Assembly: GCF_001426685.1 (NCBI RefSeq)
Contig: NZ_LMFB01000038.1
Location: forward strand, 98,218-162,217
Source of the DNA: Rhizobium sp. Root483D2
GTDB taxonomy: Bacteria > Pseudomonadota > Alphaproteobacteria > Rhizobiales > Rhizobiaceae
DNA: 64,000 bases
Direction: 5' to 3'
Part shown: positions 7,025 through 17,414 of the stretch, piece after piece
Layout: each line of letters starts with the position of its first letter
How positions within the stretch are numbered: the first letter of the stretch is position 1
Notes under the pieces: model-generated
Told to the model about the DNA's origin: nothing
The model's input: the letters and a program-made list of their open reading frames with translations, nothing else
Database searches by the model: none
Position numbers and translations under genes: made by a program

Positions 7025-9619
7025 CTATTCGGCCGCCCCGTCAGCGGTCACCCGGCGCGGGCGCCGTTGCGTGCCGCTGCGTTTGAAGGCCTCGATGGGC
7101 TGTGGCGTTGCAGCAGGCGGCCCGGCGGCCTCGGCTTTTAGAGTTTCGGCATCGGCCTCCGGTCCCGGCGGCGGCGTCTCCGGCTCCAGTTCCTCCTTGG
7201 AAAACGGTGCCCCAAGCCCCTCGTCCTTGAAACGCTCGTAGATCGCCAGCCGCAGATCGTTGCGCACACCGTTGCCATTGACGATATCGGCAAGGAATAC
7301 CCGCAATTCAAAGGTCATGGTCGCCTCGCCAAAGGCGGTAAAGACAGCCTGCGGCTCCGGATTTTTCAAGACCAGCTGATGAGCGGCCGCAATTTGCAAC
7401 AGCGTGTCCATCACCAATCTTGGCGTACTGTCATAGCTGACGGTGACGGGAATGTCCGAGCGGCCGAGCTTGTTCTTATGCGTCCAGTTGCCGACAGACG
7501 CATTGATGAACAGCGAGTTTGGCACCATGATCGTCTGGCGCTGGAAGGTCTCGATTTCGGTGGCGCGAACCGAGATGCGCTTGACGAAGCCTTCCGTCGT
7601 GCCGGTCACCACCCAGTCTCCGACCTTGAACGGCCGTTCGACCAGAAGAATGAGGCCCGAGACGAAATTGGAGACGATGTTCTGCAGGCCGAAACCGACG
7701 CCGAGAGACAGGGCACCGGCAACCAGCGCCAGGTTCGACAGGTCAAACCCCGCCGCAGAAATGCCGATCAGGCCAGCCAGGCCAATGCCGAGATAGCCGA
7801 TGCCGGTCTTGACGGAGTTTCGCACGCCGGTATCGACGCGGCTTCGCGCCATCACATTGCCGTCGAGCCAGCGCTGGAGCCAGCGTGTCACCACGTAACC
7901 GGCGGCAAAAAGCAATATCCCGGCCAGGATTCCGACAATGGAGATCTTGATGCTGCCAATATTGATGTCGGTAAAGATCCGGTAGGCCCACGCCTCGATA
8001 TCGGCGGTCTGGAAGCCCCATTGCAACAGGATCAGTGGAATGAAGAACAGCACCACCAGGACATAGATCCCCAGTCCTGCCGCCAGACCGGTCTGGTCGA
8101 GCGCAACCTGTTCCATCCGAAAGCGCTTTTCGAGATAGCGGCCGACCACCGTGTCGGCCAGCGCATTCTGCTTGGCCACGGCCTTGCCGGTGAGGATACC
8201 GATATACATCGTGACCAGAATGGCACCGGTCATCACGATCTGCGTGGCGATGAAGCGGGCAAGCCCGACATAGCCGGCGAGCGCGGCCACGATCAGCAAT
8301 ATACCGCTGGACACGAACAGCAGCGACACAGCCCGCGGCCATGGCTTGCCGCGCGCATCGAGACTATCGCCTTTCGGAACGATCGGCTTGATCAGCGCCA
8401 TCGCCATCAGGATGAGACCGATGATGATCGTGGCGATCAGGCTTTTGACGACGGTCAGGACCACGGGCGAACCCATGACTTCGCTGATCGCACCGGCGAG
8501 ATAGTCGAGACCGTTCACGAGGGCCATGGCAAAGATCGACAGCGCCAAGAGGCGTGCACCGCGATCCGAAACCCGCACCAGCCGCCAGGCCCTCTGCTTG
8601 GGCGCCAGCACCGCATTCGACAGGGTCGAGACAAACAGCAGCGCGACGCAGATTGCCAGCGTAATCGAAATGATCGGCGCGATATCAGGCCGCAGGACCT
8701 TGAAGGCCTGCAGGAAGAAATAGCTGGTGGCCGCAAACACCGCCATCGCCACCGTCGGGATCATCGTCGACCAGAAGGCCACCGACAGGCGGGTGATATA
8801 ACCCGGCTCTTCGCTGAGCACTTCCCGATGGATCAATGGGAAAAACAGTTTTCGCGTGCCGAGCAACAGGACGAGCGCTGCGCACAAGGAGAGAAACAGG
8901 GCGCTCAGCAGCTGCAGCCGCTTGAAATTCCACGCAAAGGTCAACCAGCTGCCGACAGTGCGCGCAAAGGCCTGCCGCTCCAGGGTCAACGAGGCCATCG
9001 CGTCCATGACCATCGGGCCGTTGATATCGGTATGCTTGAGAAGCGTGTTGCTGAACAGGGCACGCCGTGTGGCGGTGATGCCATTCGACAGCTTGGTGGC
9101 CTGAATTGACAGGTCCTCCGCCGTTCCCGTGAGCGCATTGATTTCGCCGCGCTCCGCCAACAGACGCTTGCGCTCCTGCGCCACGACATCCGTCTCGGGC
9201 GGCGCGCCATCGGCCGGCGGATCGCCGAGTTCTGCCAGACGCGCCTTGATTTCATCGAGCCGTGGCCGGGTGGCGACCGATATCGCGATGATCTGCTTGG
9301 TCGCCGCCTCGACCTCGACCTTCAACTCGGCAAGACGGCTATCGTCATCCTTGGCAGCGTTGGTCTGGTCGGTCAGCCGTGCCAGGTTCTTGCGCGCCTC
9401 TTCGAGCTGCGCCGATGCCTGCGCCTGCGGACTAGCGGCCGCTGCTGCTGCCGTTTGCTGCGGCGTCGCTTGTCCCGAAGGTTGTTGCGGCGTGGCCTGT
9501 CCGGCCGGCTGCTGCTGCGGCGTCGCCTGCGCGGCTGGCTGCTGCGCCATGAGAGGCCCGGATGCGGCAAACATCGACAAACAGAGAAGGATGGCAAAAC
9601 GTTTCGACATCATCGGCAA
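7025..9619 (-). CDS. Large MscS-family mechanosensitive channel with DUF3772-like N-terminus
   Basis: About 864 residues. A signal peptide (cleavage near MAQQ) is followed by a low-complexity tract containing three copies of QATPQQ. A coiled, charged periplasmic domain (about 70-205, DUF3772-like) comes next, then about eleven membrane segments. The last one is the pore helix and leads to the MscS beta domain (LSLGVGFGLQNIVSNFVSGLILLVERPFKVGD). The C-terminal alpha/beta cage reaches about 820 and is followed by a Pro/Glu-rich tail. It probably releases solutes on hypo-osmotic shock from the inner membrane. Start choice: AAGGA lies seven bases before a TTG at 9619; ATG codons at 9613 and 9610 are further from it, so TTG is favoured but not certain. 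Confidence 0.87.
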   Translation of the reverse strand: MPMMSKRFAILLCLSMFAASGPLMAQQPAAQATPQQQPAGQATPQQPSGQATPQQTAAAAAASPQAQASAQLEEARKNLARLTDQTNAAKDDDSRLAELKVEVEAATKQIIAISVATRPRLDEIKARLAELGDPPADGAPPETDVVAQERKRLLAERGEINALTGTAEDLSIQATKLSNGITATRRALFSNTLLKHTDINGPMVMDAMASLTLERQAFARTVGSWLTFAWNFKRLQLLSALFLSLCAALVLLLGTRKLFFPLIHREVLSEEPGYITRLSVAFWSTMIPTVAMAVFAATSYFFLQAFKVLRPDIAPIISITLAICVALLFVSTLSNAVLAPKQRAWRLVRVSDRGARLLALSIFAMALVNGLDYLAGAISEVMGSPVVLTVVKSLIATIIIGLILMAMALIKPIVPKGDSLDARGKPWPRAVSLLFVSSGILLIVAALAGYVGLARFIATQIVMTGAILVTMYIGILTGKAVAKQNALADTVVGRYLEKRFRMEQVALDQTGLAAGLGIYVLVVLFFIPLILLQWGFQTADIEAWAYRIFTDINIGSIKISIVGILAGILLFAAGYVVTRWLQRWLDGNVMARSRVDTGVRNSVKTGIGYLGIGLAGLIGISAAGFDLSNLALVAGALSLGVGFGLQNIVSNFVSGLILLVERPFKVGDWVVTGTTEGFVKRISVRATEIETFQRQTIMVPNSLFINASVGNWTHKNKLGRSDIPVTVSYDSTPRLVMDTLLQIAAAHQLVLKNPEPQAVFTAFGEATMTFELRVFLADIVNGNGVRNDLRLAIYERFKDEGLGAPFSKEELEPETPPPGPEADAETLKAEAAGPPAATPQPIEAFKRSGTQRRPRRVTADGAAE

Positions 9620-9762
9620 TCACATATCCTTTTCCGCCAGACCGCGCTGAAGAGTAGAATCGGTGCGCGCGGTGCGCAGAGCTTTTGGCGTTCCATAGGC
9701 CGGGCCGTAGCCAGATGCAAAATCGATTTGACGGCTTTGCTATATCTGGCAGGCCCTTCGGC

Positions 9763-10323
9763 TTAAAATCCTGATCCCGGTTGAGAGAGAAACGTGACCT
9801 CCGCCGGGGTGGACACACGCCCTAAAATGGCATTGCGATGCGGAAACCGTCCAAACTTTAGGACAACCTCGCGGTGCCGGATGGCATAGTCCAGGTAATT
9901 GGCATCGCCCAGTTCGGTGAACAGCGCCACCGATCGTGACTGATCGACGAGGTTCTCCGAATGTTCGAAAGGCAGATAGAGGAAAACGCGCTGATCGACG
10001 GAAAGGCCGGTATCCGCCCCCGCATCCAGCGCAAGGTTCGCCTCCCGCAGGGCAAGTCCGTCGGTCGCAAACGCCAGCGGCGTGCCACGATACATGTTGC
10101 GCGGCATCTGATCGAACAGGATGATGGTGGCCAGCCGGGCGCTGGGTGTGGCCCGCCACTCAGGCGGAACACCGCGCGCCAGTTCCAGATGCGTCGAGCG
10201 GAAACGCTGTTCGCATTCACTGTCGAGCGACGGATGCGGCTTGAACCAGTCCTGCGGTTGCAACTCGCCGAACCAGAACGACAGGATGTCATCCGGTGTG
10301 CTTATCCCGACAGTGTCTGCCAT
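9763..10323 (-). CDS. DUF924 family protein
   Basis: This 186-residue cytoplasmic protein is recognised by ILSFWFGE near the start, WFK..P.LD, ILFDQMPRNMYRGTP (about 88-103), FLYLPFEHSE and a C-terminal RFPHRNAILGR. These are the hallmarks of DUF924, an all-alpha fold with TPR-like repeats. Length is normal. No biochemical role is established for the family. It stands alone on the minus strand, with a long non-coding region between it and the sulfate transport operon on the other strand. Confidence 0.85.
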   Translation of the reverse strand: MADTVGISTPDDILSFWFGELQPQDWFKPHPSLDSECEQRFRSTHLELARGVPPEWRATPSARLATIILFDQMPRNMYRGTPLAFATDGLALREANLALDAGADTGLSVDQRVFLYLPFEHSENLVDQSRSVALFTELGDANYLDYAIRHREVVLKFGRFPHRNAILGRVSTPAEVTFLSQPGSGF

Positions 10324-10774
10324 GCATCTCTTTCCTCTTCATTCACGTCAGCCGGCCTGAAATCGCCGCCCGGCTCCATTGGCCGGTGGCCGGTTTCCCA
10401 TGCAATTCCGGCGTTACCACGGCGAATAGCATCTTCGTGCGTATTTGCCATGCTGCCAATCGCTGAAGTTCTGCGGATTCAAGACTCGCGCAAGACAGCC
10501 GGTATCCTGGTCAGACCCGGCGGCAGGCTCGCGCTGATCACGCGGCGCCGTGATTTTCTCGGTTTTGCCGGGGGATGGACGTTCCGCAACCGGCCTATGC
10601 ATGGTAACTTATTCTAGGGAACGGAGCGCCCGGGGGATGGTGAGGCAAATGATTTCGATATTACACCGGGTGAAGAGCAGGACTTTCTCCAGCTATGCGC
10701 GCAAAGGGAAAGTTCTGCGTTATAATTTCCTACCCAATGAATAGAGTATGCCTGCTAACAACGGAGAGGTAGAC
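10324..10774. other. Divergent intergenic region upstream of the sulfate operon
   Basis: I see no convincing gene in these 451 bases; a short plus-strand frame at 10550-10744 has no ribosome binding site or recognisable product. TATAAT occurs at 10721-10726, about 50 bases before the binding-protein start, and may be the -10 box of the sulfate operon, but no good -35 stands 16-18 bases upstream. The unusual length could leave room for regulator sites or a small RNA; no clear hairpin-plus-T-tract was found. Confidence 0.4.
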
Positions 10775-11800
10775 ATGCGAGCGAAACAACTCACGAAATT
10801 CTTTACGGCGGCGCTTCTTGCCTCCGCCATCCAGATCGGCGGCCTCGGCGTTGCGTTTGCCGACACGACGATTCTCAATGTCTCCTATGACCCGACCCGC
10901 GAACTCTACAAGGATTTCAATGCGGCCTTCGCGGAAAAGTGGAAGACGGATACGGGCGAGACAGTCACGATCCAGACATCGCATGGCGGGTCCGGCAAGC
11001 AGGCACGCTCGGTCATCGACGGCTTGGAAGCCGACGTCGTGACCCTGGCTCTGGAAGCCGATATCGACGCCATTGCCAAGGAATCCGGCAAAATCCCGGC
11101 AGACTGGAAGTCGAAATTCGAAAACAACAGCGCGCCTTATACGTCCACGATCGTCTTCTTGGTGCGCAAGGGCAATCCGAAGGGCATCAAGGACTGGGGC
11201 GATCTGGTCAAGGACGACATCCAGGTGATTACGCCAAACCCGAAGACATCGGGCGGCGCACGCTGGAACTTCCTGGCCGCCTGGGCCTGGGCCCGCGCCG
11301 CCAATGGCGGGGATGACACCAAGGCACAGGAATATGTCACCGATCTCTTCAAGCATGTTCCGGTTCTCGACACCGGCGCACGCGGCTCGACCACGACTTT
11401 CGTGCAGCGCGGTCTGGGCGATGTCCTGATTGCCTGGGAAAACGAGGCCTATCTGTCGCTCGAAGAACTCGGCCCCGACAAGTTCGATATCGTCACACCG
11501 ACGATCTCGATCAAGGCAGAACCGCCGGTGGCACTGGTCGATGGCAATGTCGATGCCAAGGGCACGCGCAAGGTGGCGGAAGCTTACCTGCAGTACCTCT
11601 ATTCGGATGTCGGCCAGAAAATCGCCGCCAAGCATTTCTACCGCCCCTTCAAGCCTGAAGTGGCAGACCCGAATGACATCAAGCGATTTGCCGATGTGAA
11701 GCTCGTCACGATTGACGATTTCGGCGGATGGAAAGAAGCTCAGCCGAAATATTTTGGAGACGGTGGACTGTTTGACCAGATCTACAAGCCGGGGCAATAA
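10775..11800 (+). CDS. cysP: Sulfate ABC transporter substrate-binding protein
   Basis: From the ATG at 10775 the product has 341 residues. GGAGAGG five bases upstream decides this start over an ATG 27 bases earlier. A signal peptide runs to about residue 28 (VAFADTT). The mature protein has the Sbp/CysP pattern: NVSYDPTRELY, SHGGSGKQARSVIDGLEADVVTLAL, then TPNPKTSGGARWNFLAAWAWA and GARGSTTTFVQRGLGDVLIAWENEA, segments that bind sulfate through main-chain amides. It delivers periplasmic sulfate (or thiosulfate) to the CysTWA permease encoded immediately downstream. It could equally be named sbp. Confidence 0.93.
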   Translation: MRAKQLTKFFTAALLASAIQIGGLGVAFADTTILNVSYDPTRELYKDFNAAFAEKWKTDTGETVTIQTSHGGSGKQARSVIDGLEADVVTLALEADIDAIAKESGKIPADWKSKFENNSAPYTSTIVFLVRKGNPKGIKDWGDLVKDDIQVITPNPKTSGGARWNFLAAWAWARAANGGDDTKAQEYVTDLFKHVPVLDTGARGSTTTFVQRGLGDVLIAWENEAYLSLEELGPDKFDIVTPTISIKAEPPVALVDGNVDAKGTRKVAEAYLQYLYSDVGQKIAAKHFYRPFKPEVADPNDIKRFADVKLVTIDDFGGWKEAQPKYFGDGGLFDQIYKPGQ

Positions 11801-11806
11801 GACTTT

Positions 11807-12664
11807 ATGACCGCACGCACAGCTTCGCTGTGGCAATTCAGACAGCCGAGCGTCATTCCAGGATTCGGATTGGCGCTCGGCGTTACTTTGTCATGGCTCA
11901 TACTCATCATCCTCATTCCGCTCTCAGGGCTCGCGTGGCGCTCAAGCGCTCTGGGCTGGTCCACCTTCTGGACGCTTGCCACCGACCAGCGCACCATCAA
12001 CGCTTTGCGCATCAGTTTCGGCACCGCCTTTGCCGCAGCTTTGATCAATGTCGTCTTCGGCGTCATCCTCGCCTGGGTTCTGGTGCGCTACCGCTTTCCG
12101 GGAAAACGCATCATCGACGCGATGGTCGATCTGCCCTTCGCTTTGCCGACGGCTGTTGCCGGTATCGCGCTGACGACGCTCTATGCGCCGAACGGCTGGA
12201 TCGGCAGCCTGTTCGCACCGCTCGGCATCAAGATCGCCTTCACGCCGCTGGGTATCGTTTTTGCGCTGGTCTTCGTCGGCCTGCCCTTCGTCGTGCGCAC
12301 CGTGCAGCCGATCATGGAGGAGATCGACAAGGAGGTCGAAGAGGCCGCAGCCACGCTTGGCGCCAACCGCTTCCAGACCATCCGCCGCGTGCTTCTACCC
12401 GGTCTCGCACCGGCGGTTCTCACCGGCTTTGCCTTGGCCTTTGCCCGTGGCGTTGGCGAATATGGCTCCGTCATCTTCATTGCCGGCAATCTTCCCTATG
12501 TCTCGGAAATCGCTCCCCTTCTGATCGTTATTCGTCTCGAGGAATTCAATTATCCGGCGGCAACGGCGATTGCGGCGATCATGCTGATGATCTCCTTTGC
12601 CATGCTCTTGATCATCAACTCGATACAGGCCTGGAGCAGAAGGAGGTACGGCTATGGCGCATGA
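11807..12664 (+). CDS. cysT: Sulfate ABC transporter permease CysT
   Basis: This 285-residue inner-membrane protein has about six hydrophobic segments. The permease EAA loop reads [28 protein letters not shown] with the conserved Gly. [26 protein letters not shown] is characteristic of CysT/CysU. It forms the translocation pore with CysW. The start lies six bases after the cysP stop, and the 3' end overlaps cysW by 11 bases, consistent with translational coupling in one operon. Confidence 0.94.
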   Translation: MTARTASLWQFRQPSVIPGFGLALGVTLSWLILIILIPLSGLAWRSSALGWSTFWTLATDQRTINALRISFGTAFAAALINVVFGVILAWVLVRYRFPGKRIIDAMVDLPFALPTAVAGIALTTLYAPNGWIGSLFAPLGIKIAFTPLGIVFALVFVGLPFVVRTVQPIMEEIDKEVEEAAATLGANRFQTIRRVLLPGLAPAVLTGFALAFARGVGEYGSVIFIAGNLPYVSEIAPLLIVIRLEEFNYPAATAIAAIMLMISFAMLLIINSIQAWSRRRYGYGA

Positions 12665-13541
12665 CCTCACGACATCGACCGGCAGCGGCAACACCGAACT
12701 GGTCCGGACCGCAACGTCGGAACATCGGCTGGCACGCTATACGCTGATCGGCCTCGCCCTCTGTTTCGTCGGGCTCTTTCTCGTCCTGCCGCTGGCAGCC
12801 GTCTTCACCGAAGCCCTGCGCAACGGCCCCGGCGAGTTCCTGACGGTGCTTTCCGATCCCGAGACCTTTGCCGCGATCAGGCTGACGCTGCTGGTCGCCG
12901 TGATTGCCGTGCCGCTCAACGTGGTCTTCGGCATCGCCGCCGCCTGGGCGATCGCCAAGTTCGAATTCAAGGGCAAGGCGTTCCTCACCACGCTGATCGA
13001 CCTGCCCTTTTCGGTATCGCCCGTGATCTCGGGCCTGGTGTTCATTCTTCTGTTTGGATCCCACAGCCTGCTTGGACCCTGGCTGCAGAGCCACGGCATC
13101 CAGATCCTGTTCGCCGTCCCCGCCATCGTTCTCGCCACCGTCTTCGTCACCTTCCCGTTCGTTGCCCGCGAACTGATCCCGCTGATGCAGGAACAGGGAA
13201 CCAGCGACGAGGAAGCGGCGCTTTCGCTGGGGGCAAGCGGCTGGCAGACCTTCTGGTATGTGACGCTGCCCAATATCAAATGGGGCCTGCTCTACGGCGT
13301 TCTGCTCTGCAACGCCCGTGCCATGGGCGAGTTCGGCGCAGTCTCCGTCGTCTCCGGACATATCCGCGGGCTGACGAACACCATGCCGCTGCAGGTGGAA
13401 ATCCTCTACAATGAATATAATTTCGTTGCCGCTTTTGCCGTTGCAACGCTTCTCGCCCTGCTGGCCCTCGTCACCCTCGTTCTGAAGTCGCTGCTTGAGA
13501 TGAAGTACAGCGCTCAGATCGCGGCCAGCCGCCGGCACTGA
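12654..13541 (+). CDS. cysW: Sulfate ABC transporter permease CysW
   Basis: This 295-residue partner permease has about six membrane segments. Its EAA loop is [28 protein letters not shown], and [20 protein letters not shown] is a typical CysW stretch. [17 protein letters not shown] near residue 230 is also conserved in sulfate permeases. It overlaps cysT by 11 bases and precedes cysA by 14 bases. An AGAAGGAGG-like sequence inside the cysT end serves as its ribosome binding site. Confidence 0.94.
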   Translation: MAHDLTTSTGSGNTELVRTATSEHRLARYTLIGLALCFVGLFLVLPLAAVFTEALRNGPGEFLTVLSDPETFAAIRLTLLVAVIAVPLNVVFGIAAAWAIAKFEFKGKAFLTTLIDLPFSVSPVISGLVFILLFGSHSLLGPWLQSHGIQILFAVPAIVLATVFVTFPFVARELIPLMQEQGTSDEEAALSLGASGWQTFWYVTLPNIKWGLLYGVLLCNARAMGEFGAVSVVSGHIRGLTNTMPLQVEILYNEYNFVAAFAVATLLALLALVTLVLKSLLEMKYSAQIAASRRH

Positions 13542-13555
13542 AAGGTCAAGTTTCC

Positions 13556-14587
13556 ATGGAAGTTCGCGTTCAAAACATACGCAAGGAATTCAGCCGTCTG
13601 CCGGCGCTGAACGACGTGTCTCTCGATATCCGCTCAGGCGAGCTGATTGCCCTGCTGGGGCCCTCGGGCTCCGGCAAGACGACGCTGCTGCGGCTGATTG
13701 CGGGGCTTGAAAGCCCGACCGACGGCACTGTCTATTTCGGCAATGAGGATGCCTCGCGCAAGACTGTCCAGCAGCGCAATATCGGCTTCGTGTTCCAGCA
13801 CTATGCCCTGTTCCGCCACATGACGGTGCTCGACAACGTCTCCTTCGGCCTGACGATCCGCCCGGCCGGGCGAAGGCCCTCAAAGGCCGACATCCGCAAG
13901 CGCGCGCTCGAACTGCTCGACCTCGTGCAGCTCAGCGGTCTGGAAAAACGCTATCCCGCCCAGCTGTCCGGCGGCCAGCGCCAGCGTGTGGCTCTCGCCC
14001 GCGCCATGGCGGTGGAACCCAATGTCCTCCTGCTCGACGAGCCCTTCGGTGCGCTGGACGCACAGGTCCGCAAAGAACTGCGCCGCTGGTTGCGCGAAAT
14101 CCATGACCGGACCGGCCATACCACCGTATTCGTCACCCACGATCAGGATGAAGCACTGGAGTTGGCCGACCGGGTCGTCGTGATGAGCAAGGGCAAGATC
14201 GAGCAGATCGGTACGCCCGACGAGATCTACGATACGCCGAATTCACCCTTCGTCTTCGGTTTCATCGGCCAATCCAACATCCTGCCCGTGCGGATCGAAA
14301 ACGGCCAGCTGTGGATCGGGGACAAAACAATCGGCATCAGCGCGCAGGGTGAAGCCGACGGCACGGCTCAGCTCTATTTCCGCCCGCATGATATCGAACT
14401 GCTCGATGGCGGCAGCATCGAGGGCGTTGTCACCGTGACCCGCCGCGTCGCCGGTACCCGCCATGTCGAACTGGCGATCGACGCTGCCAACAGCCGGGTG
14501 GAAATCGAACTGCCGCCGGAAAAGATCACATCCGATCATTCCCGCGTCGCCTTCCGCCCGACACGCTGGAAACTTTTTCGCGATTAA
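13556..14587 (+). CDS. cysA: Sulfate ABC transporter ATP-binding protein CysA
   Basis: This 343-residue ATPase has Walker [10 protein letters not shown] (about 36-44), Q-loop VFQHYALF, signature [15 protein letters not shown], Walker [13 protein letters not shown] and H-loop [11 protein letters not shown]-terminal TOBE-like domain (about 245-343), with YFRPHDIEL, is the regulatory part typical of CysA/MalK-type subunits. It energises sulfate uptake through CysT and CysW. It is the last gene of the operon and is followed by a strong hairpin. Confidence 0.94.
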   Translation: MEVRVQNIRKEFSRLPALNDVSLDIRSGELIALLGPSGSGKTTLLRLIAGLESPTDGTVYFGNEDASRKTVQQRNIGFVFQHYALFRHMTVLDNVSFGLTIRPAGRRPSKADIRKRALELLDLVQLSGLEKRYPAQLSGGQRQRVALARAMAVEPNVLLLDEPFGALDAQVRKELRRWLREIHDRTGHTTVFVTHDQDEALELADRVVVMSKGKIEQIGTPDEIYDTPNSPFVFGFIGQSNILPVRIENGQLWIGDKTIGISAQGEADGTAQLYFRPHDIELLDGGSIEGVVTVTRRVAGTRHVELAIDAANSRVEIELPPEKITSDHSRVAFRPTRWKLFRD

Positions 14588-14926
14588 AAAGAACAGAGCT
14601 GGCGGGACGTGCAGCGTCCCGCCACAGGCTGCGACGCAAGCTCTCGCGCCGTCACGAAATTCAACGGCTTGGGTGGATTTTTGGCGTGCGGCTGGCGCAG
14701 CAGTTCCGTCGCATACCGGGTGGTATGTTGCGGTAACGCCATGCAGATCGTCACCAGCTTGGTATGCCCAACGCAAATTGCGGAGATCGCAGCCCGCTTG
14801 AAAGCCGATACTGCAACATATGCTGTTGCTTCTTCATCGATTTTCAACGGACAGGCTTGATCCGCGCCGGTAAGCCGTCGCATCCTGCGCAGCCATCCAG
14901 CCATTTGGATCTCCCCGGGGCCGCCA
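14588..14926. other. Intergenic region between cysA and the acyltransferase gene
   Basis: No gene is supported in these 339 bases. They hold the hairpin at 14601-14623 and the region upstream of the acyltransferase. Short open frames on both strands lack start signals and recognisable products. Confidence 0.5.
14601..14623 (+). terminator. Hairpin after cysA
   Basis: GGCGGGACG-TGCAG-CGTCCCGCC has a perfect nine-base GC-rich stem and lies 13 bases past the cysA stop. No T-tract follows on the plus strand, so it may pause or stabilise the 3' end rather than terminate alone. Confidence 0.5.
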
Positions 14927-16993
14927 ATGAACTATCGACGCGAAATTGACGGCTTGCGCTCTGTCGCTGTGATACCCGTTGTGCTGTTTCATGCCGGCTT
15001 CCAGCAATTCAGCGGCGGCTTCGTCGGCGTCGATATCTTCTTCGTCATCAGCGGCTACCTGATCACCTCGATCATCATTTCCGAACAGGCCAAAGGCCGT
15101 TTTTCGCTGCTAAAATTCTACGAGCGCCGGGCCCGCCGCATTTTGCCCGTGCTGTTCTTCGTTCTGTTGTGCTGCCTGCCATTCGCCTGGGCCTGGATGT
15201 TGCCGGGGCAGATGGAAAGTTTTGGCCGCAGCATCATCGCGGTTTGCCTGTTTGCCTCCAATTTCTTCTTCTGGTCGCAAAGCGGCGGCTATTTCGCGGC
15301 CGCATCGGAAGAGCAGCCGCTGCTGCACACCTGGAGCCTGGCCGTCGAAGAGCAGTATTACATGCTGTTTCCGCTGTTCATCATCCTGATCTGGCGGTCT
15401 GGAAGGCGGACGTTGATCGCGGCGATTGCCGTGATGGCACTGGCCAGCCTGCTGCTGGCGCAATACGGCTCAGTCAATTTCGCAACCGCCAATTTCTATT
15501 CGCCGGCGACCCGCGCCTGGGAGCTTCTGGCGGGCTCGCTCTGCGCTTTCCTGCTCACGGATGGCAGGCACTACCGGAACAATATCCTGTCGCTTGCCGG
15601 ACTGGCGATCATCGTCTTTTCGATTTTCGCCTACGACCAGACGACGCCCTTTCCGTCCCTCTATGCGCTTGTTCCGGTTCTCGGCGCCGTACTCATCATC
15701 CTTTTCGGTGCCGAGGGCACGCTGACGGCGCGGCTGCTCTCGACCCGTCCGATGGTCGGCATCGGGCTGATCAGCTACAGCCTCTATCTGTGGCACCAGC
15801 CTGTGTTTGCCTTTGCGCGCATCCGCAGCCTGACGGAGCCGTCGCATGTGCTGATGACCGCTCTCGCTTTTGTCTGTGTCGGCTTTGCCTATCTGTCCTG
15901 GCGGTTCGTCGAGACACCATTTCGCAAAAACAGCGCGGCGCAGCTTTTGCCGACACCGGCGCGCATCCTCAGCGCCAGCGGCATTGCGGCTGCCCTCTTC
16001 ATTCTTGCCGGCTTCTATGGCACGTCAAACAACGGCCTGCAGTTTCGCCTGCCGCCCGCAGCCCTCGATGCCCTCGCTGAACAGGAACGCCACGATCCCG
16101 TCATGGAGACCTGCCTGTTCGACAAGGGCGAGGCGTCCCTGCCCCATCCCATCAAAGATTGCCTGACGAAACATTCGACCGCGAGCAAGACCATCCTGAT
16201 CGGCGATTCGCATGCGGGCGCGCTGGGCGGCGAGGCATTGCGCAGCTTCGATGCCGCCAATGTCGATCTCTATGTGATGGCCCATTCGTCCTGCGTCGGC
16301 TTTTCCGGATTTTACGTCTCAAACCTGAAATACAGGCTGCGCTGCAATCCGTTCTTCGCCGGTATCGAGGATTACATCCGCACAAGCGGCATCAAGACCA
16401 TCATCATGGCAAACCGCTGGAGTCTGTATATCGACGGGACGCCCTTCGACAACGGCGAAGGCGGTATCGAGCCGCTGCAGCCAACCTATATGGATCTGCT
16501 GAGCCGGCTGAACGAGCACGCGGCGCAGGACGATCCCGCCCGCAAGGCGAGAGTGCTCAAGCAATATATCGACGACATCCAGGCCTATCTCGATAGCGGG
16601 CACAATGTCGTGCTCGTCTACCCGATCCCGGAGGCCGGATGGAACGTGCCGGACCTGGTTGCGAAAAGTGCGATGGCAGGCGTCCAGAAGCTGGAGTTCA
16701 GCACGAGCTATGCGCGCTACCAGCAACGCAATGGTGCGGTGATTGCGGCCTTCGATGCCATGACCCATCCCAACCTGTTCCGCGTCCGCCCTGCCGAGAC
16801 CTTTTGCAACAGCTTTATCAACGAGCGATGTATCAACAGCCTGAGCGCGGGGAAAGTATTTTATTTCGATGACGATCACCCATCGACATCGGGCGCCCAG
16901 CTCATCATCCCGGCAGTGCTGAAGGCGGTTCAGGCGATCGAGGCAGGCACTGCCAGCGACGAAAATCCCGGCACGGCCTTGGTCACGCCATAG
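14927..16993 (+). CDS. Acyltransferase-3/SGNH-hydrolase O-acyltransferase (OafA-like)
   Basis: The 688-residue protein has two modules. The N-terminal acyltransferase-3 domain (about 1-360) has ten or so membrane segments. It opens with YRREIDGLRSVAVIPVVLFHAG and includes the motifs GGFVGVDIFFVISGYL, FYERRARRILP and TWSLAVEEQYY. The C-terminal SGNH domain (about 400-680) is extracytoplasmic, with ILIGDSHAG (block I) and DDDHPSTSGA (block V, catalytic Asp/His). Proteins of this layout O-acetylate surface polysaccharide or lipopolysaccharide; the acceptor here is unknown. It is transcribed alone. Its last 11 bases overlap the end of the convergent DUF6894 gene. Confidence 0.88.
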   Translation: MNYRREIDGLRSVAVIPVVLFHAGFQQFSGGFVGVDIFFVISGYLITSIIISEQAKGRFSLLKFYERRARRILPVLFFVLLCCLPFAWAWMLPGQMESFGRSIIAVCLFASNFFFWSQSGGYFAAASEEQPLLHTWSLAVEEQYYMLFPLFIILIWRSGRRTLIAAIAVMALASLLLAQYGSVNFATANFYSPATRAWELLAGSLCAFLLTDGRHYRNNILSLAGLAIIVFSIFAYDQTTPFPSLYALVPVLGAVLIILFGAEGTLTARLLSTRPMVGIGLISYSLYLWHQPVFAFARIRSLTEPSHVLMTALAFVCVGFAYLSWRFVETPFRKNSAAQLLPTPARILSASGIAAALFILAGFYGTSNNGLQFRLPPAALDALAEQERHDPVMETCLFDKGEASLPHPIKDCLTKHSTASKTILIGDSHAGALGGEALRSFDAANVDLYVMAHSSCVGFSGFYVSNLKYRLRCNPFFAGIEDYIRTSGIKTIIMANRWSLYIDGTPFDNGEGGIEPLQPTYMDLLSRLNEHAAQDDPARKARVLKQYIDDIQAYLDSGHNVVLVYPIPEAGWNVPDLVAKSAMAGVQKLEFSTSYARYQQRNGAVIAAFDAMTHPNLFRVRPAETFCNSFINERCINSLSAGKVFYFDDDHPSTSGAQLIIPAVLKAVQAIEAGTASDENPGTALVTP

Positions 16994-17222
16994 GCCATTC
17001 GATCTGCAGTTCGAGCGTCATCTTGACGACGGGTCTGCGATCGGCATTGAGGACTTCAATTTCCAAGGCTTTGATCGGGTCTTCCGGCAACCCGTCGAGC
17101 GCCATTTCGGCCAGCACGATCTTCGCCTGCCGGATGGCGGCGATCAAATCGGGAAAATCGAAGGGATCATCGGCCGGAATTGTGCCGTCATTATCGATTA
17201 CCTTAAAGTAGAACGCGGCCAT
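16983..17222 (-). CDS. DUF6894-like small protein
   Basis: From the ATG at 17222 the product has 79 residues, beginning MAAFYFKVIDNDG. GGAAGGAAA about five bases upstream fixes this start; an upstream in-frame ATG at 17297 lacks a ribosome binding site. The layout (aromatic N-terminal strand, acidic turn, then DLIAAIRQAKIVLAEMALDGLP) resembles the DUF6894 family of short rhizobial proteins, with MAAFYF where relatives have MPRYFF. Function is unknown. It overlaps the acyltransferase tail-to-tail by 11 bases. Confidence 0.65.
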   Translation of the reverse strand: MAAFYFKVIDNDGTIPADDPFDFPDLIAAIRQAKIVLAEMALDGLPEDPIKALEIEVLNADRRPVVKMTLELQIEWPMA

Positions 17223-17414
17223 GGCAAATTTCCTTCCGGGGGAAAAAGCATGAAAACGCAAAAGGTTGCCTGAGAAAAAACATTTCGTGGCCGGCAATAC
17301 ATGTCTTTGTGAATAGCGCCGTCATCAAATCGCGCTATGGTGCAGATCCAAGAGCCGTTCTGTCGGCAATGACGGAGCCCGCGCAAAGCTTCCATCCTCA
17401 AGGAAGGAAAACGA

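Noticed and set aside
7379..9109. 576-codon plus-strand open frame
   Set aside because: Antisense to the MscS-type channel. The product is an implausible Arg/Gln/His/Asp-rich chain with no domain.
10550..10744. 64-codon open frame upstream of cysP
   Set aside because: No ribosome binding site and no recognisable product; it lies in the presumed promoter region.
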